From JANQPX01 sp039028235 (GTDB lineage: Bacteria > Pseudomonadota > Alphaproteobacteria > Geminicoccales > Geminicoccaceae), in contig JBCCIN010000173.1 of assembly GCA_039028235.1 (NCBI GenBank), positions 1 through 10,418 of the forward strand: DNA of 10,418 bases, written 5' to 3'. Below the pieces are notes generated by a model that worked only from the letters and a program-made list of their open reading frames with translations, was not told the DNA's origin and did not search any database. The position numbers were made by a program, and so were the translations under genes. How positions within the stretch are numbered: position 1 is the stretch's first letter; each line of letters starts with the position of its first letter. Positions 1 through 5,410 of the stretch are shown here, piece by piece.

Positions 1-152
1 AGTTGCGCGTCGTCAGCCAGCAATTGCCCGGCCTTGTCGATGCGCCGCTCGCCGACAAAGACAGCACCCGCCATGATCAGCGCCTGCGCCTTGGTCCTGC
101 TTTCGGCGAGACCGTGCTCGACGAGGAGCTGATCCGCTCTGAATTTCGCCAT
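1..152 (-). CDS. tlyA: TlyA-family rRNA 2'-O-methyltransferase, N-terminal part (partial)
   Basis: Only the first 50 codons are inside the window. The start is ATG (complement of 150-152), preceded by an AGGGGAAAA ribosome-binding stretch. The peptide begins MAKFRADQLLVEHGLAESRT and continues through KAQALIMAGAVFVGERRIDK. This is a typical S4 RNA-binding domain opening, with the pattern seen in TlyA/hemolysin-A-family proteins. In that family the S4 domain is followed by an FtsJ-like SAM-dependent methyltransferase domain, which here lies beyond the edge. Characterised members 2'-O-methylate 16S and/or 23S rRNA; the older 'hemolysin' label is generally regarded as misleading. The position downstream of dxs on the same strand supports the call, because dxs-tlyA adjacency is common in alphaproteobacteria. 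The 651-base gap upstream suggests that it has its own promoter. Another short S4 protein cannot be fully excluded from 50 residues. Confidence 0.85.
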   Translation of the reverse strand, partial: MAKFRADQLLVEHGLAESRTKAQALIMAGAVFVGERRIDKAGQLLADDAQ

Positions 153-213
153 TTTTCCCCTGACGTCCTCTGACGGCCCACCCATAAAAGAACCGGCGAC
201 CGCTGATATTGAC

Positions 214-239
214 TTCGTTCCCGAAAAAACGAACGTTCG
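214..239. promoter_or_regulatory. Palindromic block upstream of tlyA
   Basis: TTCGTT (214-219) and AACGAA (228-233) form an inverted repeat with an 8-base spacer. The second arm overlaps a perfect 10-base palindrome, CGAACGTTCG (230-239). The block lies about 60-90 bases upstream of the tlyA start codon, where an operator would be expected. No regulator can be assigned. The GTTC and GAAC half-sites do not have the direct N7 spacing of an alphaproteobacterial LexA box. Function is inferred from position and symmetry only. Confidence 0.3.
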
Positions 240-315
240 CTCACCCATTCCATCGAGACCCTTCTCACTGACCGCTTTTACCGCGTGTTAACCGGCGACT
301 GCTAGATCCGTCTTC

Positions 316-393
316 GGTCCATGCGACCCTGGGAATCCGTCCACGAAGCAGGTTTTCTTGCCCCGCCGGCGGACTCCCAGGGTCACATGGACC
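316..393. repeat. Inverted pair of 26-base intergenic repeats (copies A and B)
   Basis: Copy A (316-341, read on the minus strand) and copy B (368-393, plus strand) match at 23 of 26 positions by hand alignment, sharing the core CCCAGGGTC and the end CATGGACC. They are separated by 26 bases, so the transcript could fold into a long hairpin. The loop region contains a small further stem, GCAGG-TTTT-CTTGC. A third copy lies at 5221-5246 in the other large gap. No U-run follows the stem in either direction, so it does not look like a classic intrinsic terminator. It resembles a dispersed palindromic intergenic element, but I do not recognise the family. Confidence 0.7.
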
Positions 394-485
394 TAAAAAT
401 GATGATGGCTGGACAACGGTAAAGAGACGTTAAGGACGCCAGGGCGGCCTTCTGATTCCGAGATCGTTAAGGAGCGTTGTCCTAA

Positions 486-578
486 ATGGACCCGACTGTC
501 GCTGTCATGTCGCAGGCGTCGGATGCCGATCAGGACATCATCCGTCAGAACTCACGGCCTCTTCAACATAGGCGCTAG
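486..578 (+). other. Possible 30-codon small ORF
   Basis: An ATG at 486 is preceded by AAGGAG about 11 bases upstream and opens a 30-codon frame beginning MDPTVAVMSQASDADQDIIR and ending in TAG at 576-578. The peptide matches no family I recognise. It sits on the strand opposite to the neighbouring genes. It could be the 5' end of the frame-broken membrane-protein remnant described just downstream, or chance. The only support is the ribosome-binding-like sequence. Confidence 0.2.
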
Positions 579-591
579 AGATCAGACGTAG

Positions 592-800
592 TTCTCGCTG
601 CTCTTCCTCGTCATCGTCATCGCGATCGCCACACTGAACGACCACGCTCATCGCGATCATCGTCAAGGCGGTGATCGCTTTTCTGATTCGAGACACTGTC
701 CGAACTCCGACTCCCGACGACCCAGGTCGTAACGCCGCCCCGTGCGCGCCTGCTGGCCGCCATGACGGAAACTGCTCAGCAGTCGCTGGCCCCGAGCCGG
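592..800 (+). pseudogene. Possible remnant of a small two-helix membrane protein
   Basis: Two strongly hydrophobic stretches follow one another in different plus-strand frames. The first is FSLLFLVIVIAIATL, encoded from 592 and preceded immediately by a TAG. The second is TLIAIIVKAVIAFLIRDTVR, encoded from 644 in the next frame, with a TGA at 635-637 before it. Joined by a frameshift, they would make a two-transmembrane-segment protein, and the 486 ORF upstream uses the third frame. This pattern suits a decayed small gene. However, T- and C-rich triplets such as GTC/ATC give hydrophobic translations easily, so chance is a real alternative. The coordinates are approximate, and the reading runs into the dxs 3' end. 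Confidence 0.2.
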
Positions 801-803
801 CGC

Positions 804-2732
804 CTAAGCCCTGGCCTTGGCGTCTTTTTCGACCTCAAGCTCCGGCTTCAGGATAACCCGCGCCATGGCGGCTATATGGGGTGCGTTCAGGCCGGCCTCG
901 TCATACATGCCAGCAGGCGTGCCGTGGTCTATGAAGGTGTCGGGGAGCGTCATCGAGCGCAGGCGGAGGCGGCCGCTGTCGAGGAGACCGGCCTCCAGCA
1001 TGAACTGCTGCACATGGGAGCCGAAGCCGCCGATCGAGCCTTCCTCGATGGTGATCAGCAACTCATGCTCGGCCGCGAGCTTGCGGATGAGATCCTCATC
1101 GAGCGGCTTGGCGAAACGCGCATCGGCGACCGTGGTCGGCAGGCCGCAGGCATGGAGCTCCTCCGCCGCCTTCAGGCATTCCTGCAGCCTGGCGCCAAAC
1201 GAAAGGAGCGCGATCGGTCCCTTGCTCTCCTGCACGATCCGGCCCTTGCCGATGGGAAGCGGTGTACCGCGCTCCGGCAAATCGATGCCGACGCCCTCGC
1301 CCCGGGGATAACGAAGGGCTGACGGCCGATCGTCGATCGCCACCTGGGTCGCCACCATGTGCATCAGCTCGGCCTCGTCGGCGGCGGCCATGATCACGAA
1401 GCCCGGGAGGCAGCCGAGATAGGCAACATCAAACGCCCCCGCATGGGTCGGACCGTCCGCGCCGACCAGGCCTGCCCGATCGAGCACGAAGCGCACCGGC
1501 AGGCCCTGGATGGCAACATCGTGCACCACCTGGTCATAGCCGCGCTGCAGGAAGGTCGAATAGATCGCGCAGAACGGCTTGTAGCCCTCGCAGGCGAGCC
1601 CGGCCGCGAAGGTTACGCCATGCTGTTCGGCGATGCCGACATCGAACGAGTGGTCGGGATAGGCCTTGATGAACGCATCGACCCCGGTGCCGGATGGCAT
1701 CGCCGCGGTGATCGCGCAGATCCGGTCGTCATGCTCCGCTTCGGCGAGCAATCCTTTTGCGAAAACAGAGGTATAGGAGGGTGCGTTCCCTTTCTTCTTG
1801 AACTGCGCGCCTGTGGCTGTGTCGAACTTGACCACGCCGTGATATTTGTCCGCGGATTTTTCAGCCGGCGGGTAGCCCGCCCCCTTCCGCGTGCGCAGGT
1901 GGATCAGAACGGGTCCCGAATCCTTGTGGTCGCGCACATTCTTCAAGACCGGCACCAGGTGGTCGAGATTATGGCCGTCGACCGGGCCGATATAGTAGAA
2001 GCCAAGTTCCTCGAACAGCGTGCCGCCGGTGACCATGCCGCGCGCATATTCCTCGGCCCGTTCCGCTGCCGTCCTGAGCGGGCTGGGCATGTGGTTCGCG
2101 AAATGCTTGGCGATGTCGCGCAGGCTTCGATAGCTCTCCGACGAGATCGCACGGGAGAGATAGTTGGACATGGCGCCCACCGGCGGCGCAATCGACATGT
2201 TGTTGTCGTTCAGGATGACGATCAGGCGCTTTCCCATGTCACCGGCATTGTTCATCGCCTCGTAGGCCATGCCGGCGCTCATGGCGCCATCGCCGATCAC
2301 CGCAATCACGTCGAAATCGTCACCGGCGAGGTCGCGCGCCGTCGCCATGCCGAGGCCTGCCGAGATCGAAGTCGAGCTGTGGGCCGCACCGAACGGGTCG
2401 AACTCGCTCTCGGCCCGCTTGGTGAAACCGGAGAGACCGCCGGGCTGACGGAGGGTTCTGATACGATCGCGGCGGCCTGTAAGGATCTTGTGCGGATAGC
2501 ACTGATGGCCGACATCCCAGAGCAGCTTGTCCTCCGGCGTGTCGAACACGTAGTGGAGCGCCACCGTCAACTCGACCACGCCGAGGCCGGCACCGAGATG
2601 GCCGCCGGTGACCGAGACCGCATCGACGGTCTCAGCGCGCAGCTCGTCGGCAAGCTGTCTCAAACTGTCTGAGGGGAGCCGTCGCAGATCGCCGAGATCA
2701 CCGATCGTGTCGAGCAATGGGGTTTCAACCAT
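804..2732 (-). CDS. dxs: 1-deoxy-D-xylulose-5-phosphate synthase
   Basis: This 642-residue cytoplasmic enzyme condenses pyruvate with glyceraldehyde 3-phosphate, using thiamine diphosphate and a divalent metal, to give DXP. That is the first step of the MEP isoprenoid pathway and a precursor branch for thiamine and pyridoxal. The length is normal for the family (about 620-645). Visible landmarks are the N-terminal VTGGHLGAGLG block (residues 41-51, with the conserved His), WDVGHQCYPHKILTG (72-86), the ThDP/metal motif starting GDGA at 147 with its downstream NDNN (175-178), the cofactor-activating Glu in GIAEQHG (366-372), DRAGLVGADGPTH (418-430) and YPRGEG (475-480). All expected blocks are present and uninterrupted. 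The ATG start (complement of 2730-2732) has only a weak purine stretch upstream, and no alternative in-frame start was found nearby. It lies 54 bases after ispA and is probably co-transcribed with it. Confidence 0.98.
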   Translation of the reverse strand: MVETPLLDTIGDLGDLRRLPSDSLRQLADELRAETVDAVSVTGGHLGAGLGVVELTVALHYVFDTPEDKLLWDVGHQCYPHKILTGRRDRIRTLRQPGGLSGFTKRAESEFDPFGAAHSSTSISAGLGMATARDLAGDDFDVIAVIGDGAMSAGMAYEAMNNAGDMGKRLIVILNDNNMSIAPPVGAMSNYLSRAISSESYRSLRDIAKHFANHMPSPLRTAAERAEEYARGMVTGGTLFEELGFYYIGPVDGHNLDHLVPVLKNVRDHKDSGPVLIHLRTRKGAGYPPAEKSADKYHGVVKFDTATGAQFKKKGNAPSYTSVFAKGLLAEAEHDDRICAITAAMPSGTGVDAFIKAYPDHSFDVGIAEQHGVTFAAGLACEGYKPFCAIYSTFLQRGYDQVVHDVAIQGLPVRFVLDRAGLVGADGPTHAGAFDVAYLGCLPGFVIMAAADEAELMHMVATQVAIDDRPSALRYPRGEGVGIDLPERGTPLPIGKGRIVQESKGPIALLSFGARLQECLKAAEELHACGLPTTVADARFAKPLDEDLIRKLAAEHELLITIEEGSIGGFGSHVQQFMLEAGLLDSGRLRLRSMTLPDTFIDHGTPAGMYDEAGLNAPHIAAMARVILKPELEVEKDAKARA

Positions 2733-2786
2733 CGGCGTCCATCCACTTCTTTTTGCGGCACGTGTCTTTCGGCATCTCCGGCCTCG

Positions 2787-3692
2787 TCAATAGGATCGGC
2801 CGATCGCGAAGGCGAAGAGCTGACGAAGCGGCCCAGCCGCCGGACCGAAGCGCTCGAGATGATGGAGAGCGCTCGCCTGCAGATCCGAAAGCCGCCGCTC
2901 GGCTTCGTCGACCCCAAGCAGGGCGACCAGCGTCGCCTTGCCCGCTTCGGCGTCCTGCCCCAGCGCCTTGCCGGCAAGGGCAGGATCACCCTGTATGTCC
3001 AGGAGATCATCTTTGATCTGAAAGGCAAGCCCTAAATCGTCGGCATAGGCGGCAAGCGCTGCTTGCTCCGGCGACGAAGCCCCTCCCAGGACAGCCCCAC
3101 TTTCGCTCGAAAAGCGAAAGAGAGCACCGGTCTTGAGCTGCTGCAGCACCACGGTCTCGCCAAGGCCGAGCTGCCGGGTTTCCGCCTCGAGGTCGATCAT
3201 CTGTCCGCCACACATGCCGGCGGCACCGGCAGCCTGGGCCAGCATCCGCACCAGGGCGACGCGCACGTCGGCATCGGGATGGGTGGCACGATCAGCGAGC
3301 ACTTCGAAGGCGAGGCTCTGGAGCGCATCGCCGGCAAGCACCGCTGTCGCCTCGTCGAAGGCCGCATGGCAGGACGGCCGGCCTCGCCTGGTCGGCGCAT
3401 CGTCCATCGCCGGAAGATCGTCGTGAACGAGCGAATAGCTGTGGATCAGCTCGATCGCGACGCCGACGCGAAGGGCACGGTGCTCCGGCACATCGAAAAG
3501 GCGCGCACCTGATGCCACCAGGAAGGGACGCATCCGCTTGCCGCCATCGAGTGTGGCATGGCGCATCGCCTCGTGCAGTCTCGCCTGCGGGACCTGCGAG
3601 GTCTGCGGGCCGCTCGCCGACGGCAAGAGCTCAAGCAGCAGCGTTTCGATGGCATCGGCATGGGCCTGAAGATCGCGCTTGAAGTCCCCCAC
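2787..3692 (-). CDS. ispA: Polyprenyl synthetase, farnesyl diphosphate synthase type
   Basis: A trans-prenyltransferase of 301 residues that condenses IPP with allylic diphosphates in the cytoplasm. In order it shows GGKRMRPFL (50-58), the first Asp-rich motif DDLPAMD (91-97) followed by RRGRP, the GDALQSLAFE helix (121-130), KTGALF (187-192), the second Asp-rich motif DDLLD (228-232) and GKALGQDAEAGKATLVALLG (241-260). The two-residue insertion in the first motif (DDxxxxD) is typical of bacterial FPP synthases and of related GGPP synthases, so the product length (C15 or C20) is not certain. The frame stays open upstream through xseB, but a GTG at 3692 is preceded by GGGAG at good spacing and leaves a 29-base gap to xseB, so I take that as the start. 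There is no ATG before the conserved core. Placement next to dxs fits a joint role in isoprenoid supply. Confidence 0.93.
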   Translation of the reverse strand: MGDFKRDLQAHADAIETLLLELLPSASGPQTSQVPQARLHEAMRHATLDGGKRMRPFLVASGARLFDVPEHRALRVGVAIELIHSYSLVHDDLPAMDDAPTRRGRPSCHAAFDEATAVLAGDALQSLAFEVLADRATHPDADVRVALVRMLAQAAGAAGMCGGQMIDLEAETRQLGLGETVVLQQLKTGALFRFSSESGAVLGGASSPEQAALAAYADDLGLAFQIKDDLLDIQGDPALAGKALGQDAEAGKATLVALLGVDEAERRLSDLQASALHHLERFGPAAGPLRQLFAFAIGRSY

Positions 3693-3721
3693 CTCGTCGT
3701 CTCCCGGATATCTCCTGGGGT

Positions 3722-3982
3722 TCAGGTCAACGCTGCCGGCTCGCTCGCGATCTTGCCGTCTTGGCCGACGGTGATCTTGTCGACGCGAAGCTGCGCCTCC
3801 TTGAGCTTGCCGTCGCAATGGGTCTTCAAGAGCGTGCCGCGCTCATAGGCCTTGATCGCCGCATCCAGATCGAGCTGCCCGCGCTCCAGATCCTGCACGA
3901 TCTGCTCCAGCTCGCCGAGCGCGTCTTCGAAGCTCATGGCGGCAATCGCCTCGTCGGCCGCCGTCTCTTTCTTGTCGATCAC
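3722..3982 (-). CDS. xseB: Exodeoxyribonuclease VII small subunit
   Basis: An 86-residue protein with the XseB signature: MSFEDALGELEQIVQDLERG (about residues 16-35), then LDLDAAIKAYERGTLLKTHC, then a helix containing LKEAQLRVDKI. In characterised bacteria several small subunits bind one XseA subunit to form exonuclease VII, which degrades single-stranded DNA from both ends to short oligonucleotides. The large subunit is not in this window, which is usual. The start is GTG (complement of 3980-3982), preceded by GGAGGGGAGAAGGAC, a strong ribosome-binding site. The stop codon of the upstream hydrolase lies just 16 bases before this start, so the two are almost certainly on one transcript. The xseB-ispA-dxs order recurs in many proteobacteria. 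Confidence 0.95.
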   Translation of the reverse strand: MIDKKETAADEAIAAMSFEDALGELEQIVQDLERGQLDLDAAIKAYERGTLLKTHCDGKLKEAQLRVDKITVGQDGKIASEPAALT

Positions 3983-3998
3983 GTCCTTCTCCCCTCCG

Positions 3999-4937
3999 TC
4001 ACCCTGCCCTCAGGGCATTCAGGTGGGCCATAAAACTGCTGGTCAACGCGGCGAGATCGTAGCCCCCTTCGAGCACCGAGACCACCCGGCCCTCGGCATG
4101 GCGCTTGGCAAGGGCCACCAGTTCCTCCGTCACCCAAGCGAAATCGTCTTCGACCAGCTCCAGCGACGCGAGCGGGTCGGCCCGATGCGCGTCGAAGCCC
4201 GCGGAGATCATGACGAGTTCCGGCTGAAAGTCATCCATCGCCGAGAGAATGTCACCCTCGACGACATCCCTCCAGGTGCGCGACGCCGTGCCCGACGGCA
4301 GCGGACGGTTCACGATATTGCCGACGCCCGTCTCTTCCTTGGCGCCGGTGCCGGGGAAGAGCGGCCATTGATGCGTGGAGAGATACTGCACCCGGCCATC
4401 CCGCTCGAACGCCGCCTGGGTCCCATTACCGTGATGCACATCGAAATCGTAGATGGCCACACGCTCGAGCCCATGCACGGCCAGAGCCTGCAAGGCTCCG
4501 ACGGCGACGCCGTTGAACAGGCAAAAACCCATGGCGCGATCCGGCTCGGCATGGTGACCGGGCGGCCTAAGCGCGCACATGGCGTTGTCGGCATCACCCG
4601 CCATCACCGCATCGACCGCCGCGCAGACGGCACCCGACTGGCAGAGCGCGGCCTCGCCCGAGGCCGGCGACATCACGGTATCGGCATCGATCCGGACATA
4701 GCCGTCATCCGGCACCGCCTTCAGAACCGCCTCGACGAACCGCGCATCGTGCACCCGCTCCAGCTGCTCCCGCGTCGCCTCGGGCGCATCCCGGCGGATG
4801 ACATCGATCAGGCTGCCCTTTTGCTCCTCGCGTTCGATCGCGCCGTAAATCACCTTGGCGCGCGCCTGCTGCTCCGGATGGCCGGGCCCGGTGTCATGAT
4901 CGAGCGATGAAGGGTGGGTGTAGAGCAATGTGGTCAA
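3999..4937 (-). CDS. Histone deacetylase superfamily hydrolase
   Basis: A 312-residue protein of the arginase-fold, zinc-dependent deacetylase superfamily (class II HDAC-like, AcuC or acetylpolyamine amidohydrolase relatives). Visible motifs are HPSSLDHDTGPGHPE near the N-terminus, the catalytic His pair in RPPGHHAE (124-131), zinc ligands Asp166 and His168 in YDFDVHHGNGT (163-173), the third ligand Asp249 in SAGFDAHRADP (245-255) and the transition-state Tyr293 in EGGYDL (290-295). All catalytic residues are present, so it should be active. The substrate is unknown; acetylated proteins, polyamines or small amides are all possible. The open frame begins at a TTG at 4961, but AAAGGGGAG lies 9 bases before a second in-frame TTG at 4937, giving an N-terminus MTTLLYTHPSS that matches the family, so I chose 4937. 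It is the first gene of the xseB-ispA-dxs cluster. Confidence 0.93.
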   Translation of the reverse strand: MTTLLYTHPSSLDHDTGPGHPEQQARAKVIYGAIEREEQKGSLIDVIRRDAPEATREQLERVHDARFVEAVLKAVPDDGYVRIDADTVMSPASGEAALCQSGAVCAAVDAVMAGDADNAMCALRPPGHHAEPDRAMGFCLFNGVAVGALQALAVHGLERVAIYDFDVHHGNGTQAAFERDGRVQYLSTHQWPLFPGTGAKEETGVGNIVNRPLPSGTASRTWRDVVEGDILSAMDDFQPELVMISAGFDAHRADPLASLELVEDDFAWVTEELVALAKRHAEGRVVSVLEGGYDLAALTSSFMAHLNALRAG

Positions 4938-5007
4938 CGGCAAAAACTCCCCTTTGGCCAAGCTCTAGCACAAGCCCGCCACGCCGTCGCCCGCCGCCTT
5001 CGAAATT

Positions 5008-5031
5008 GTGATCGGGCCAGCTGGCGATCAC
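5008..5031. promoter_or_regulatory. Imperfect 24-base palindrome upstream of the hydrolase gene
   Basis: GTGATCG and CGATCAC form outer arms around a perfect CCAGCTGG core, with two extra G residues on the left side (5015-5016). This gives 11 pairs per arm, interrupted once. It lies about 70-95 bases upstream of the TTG start at 4937, in the region that should hold the promoter of the four-gene cluster, so it could be an operator. No regulator family can be named from the sequence. Confidence 0.35.
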
Positions 5032-5220
5032 TTCATCGACGTCGCTGATGCAAAAGAGCCGGGCGGAAGTTTTCGATGGATGTTATGCTACGGATCAACA
5101 AGTGCCGGTTTTGAGGCCGTCATCGCCGAGGGGGCAGATTGGCGAATCGCTAGAGCTCGCACGCTAAGCTGCCTCGCGGACCATTCGGCGGGGGAAACCG
5201 AGCCAAACCTTCGTCGGGCG

Positions 5221-5246
5221 GACGGACTGCCAGGGTCGCATGGACC
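5221..5246 (+). repeat. Dispersed intergenic repeat, copy C
   Basis: A single copy of the 26-base repeat also found at 316-341 (24 of 26 matches, opposite strand) and 368-393 (23 of 26). The conserved part is CCAGGGTCGCATGGACC with an upstream GACGGACT-type lead-in. Unlike copies A and B it has no inverted partner nearby. The sequence GAGACGTTAA follows it after 29 bases (5276-5285), and the same ten bases follow copy B after 30 bases (424-433), so the repeated unit may be longer and degraded. The function is unknown. Confidence 0.65.
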
Positions 5247-5341
5247 AGAAAACTTCCTATTTGTTCGAGATTGATGAGACGTTAACGTTTGGACTGGCCA
5301 GCATGCGACCGGCATTCAAGCCCAATCACCTGCATAAGACA

Positions 5342-5353
5342 TGCTCGCGAGCA
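5342..5353. repeat. 12-base perfect palindrome downstream of mfd
   Basis: TGCTCGCGAGCA is fully self-complementary and lies about 60-70 bases after the mfd stop codon. As RNA it has no unpaired loop, and only a weak T-rich stretch (TGTCTTATG) follows it on the minus strand, so it is a poor match to an intrinsic terminator. It may be a protein-binding dyad or chance in GC-rich DNA. Confidence 0.25.
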
Positions 5354-5410
5354 GTCATCGGGGTCTCTCAGTCTTTCGATCATGCCTCCCGACCAACCCG
5401 CTTCAGCCGC

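Larger units (their letters stand above)
153..803. other. 651-base gap between dxs and tlyA
   Basis: No convincing intact gene is visible on either strand. The gap holds, from left to right: a palindromic block at 214-239; a TTTA-N7-TTAA sequence at 277-291; an inverted pair of 26-base repeats at 316-341 and 368-393; two similar CGTTAAGGA-containing segments near 428-439 and 465-476; a 30-codon ORF at 486-578; and two hydrophobic coding-like stretches in different frames between 592 and 688. No hairpin followed by a T-run was found after the dxs stop, so where dxs transcription ends cannot be read from the sequence. Confidence 0.7.
4938..5410. other. 473-base gap between mfd and the hydrolase gene
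   Basis: No recognisable gene is present. An 88-codon plus-strand frame at 5008-5274 has no family resemblance, and its end simply reads through the dispersed repeat. The gap holds an imperfect palindrome at 5008-5031, repeat copy C at 5221-5246, the 10-base palindrome ACGTTAACGT at 5279-5288 and the 12-base palindrome TGCTCGCGAGCA at 5342-5353. The promoter for the hydrolase-xseB-ispA-dxs transcript must lie here, on the minus strand, but no clear -35/-10 pair can be chosen. Confidence 0.6.

Noticed and set aside
316..393. Intrinsic terminator for dxs
   Set aside because: The hairpin has no T-run after it in either direction and lies more than 400 bases past the dxs stop.
600..670. A tandem repeat of TCATCG-like units
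   Set aside because: The units are irregular and short, consistent with hydrophobic coding or GC-rich sequence rather than a true tandem array.
1359..2672. A 437-codon open frame on the plus strand
   Set aside because: It lies fully inside dxs on the opposite strand, has low-complexity Arg/His/Ala-rich content and no family resemblance. It is a GC-driven antisense frame.
3693..3818. An N-terminal extension of IspA
   Set aside because: The extra 42 residues overlap xseB in another frame and are Arg-rich noise. GTG 3692 has a good ribosome-binding site.
5008..5274. An 88-codon plus-strand frame in the mfd-hydrolase gap
   Set aside because: It has no ribosome-binding site or recognisable domain, and its end is made of the dispersed repeat.
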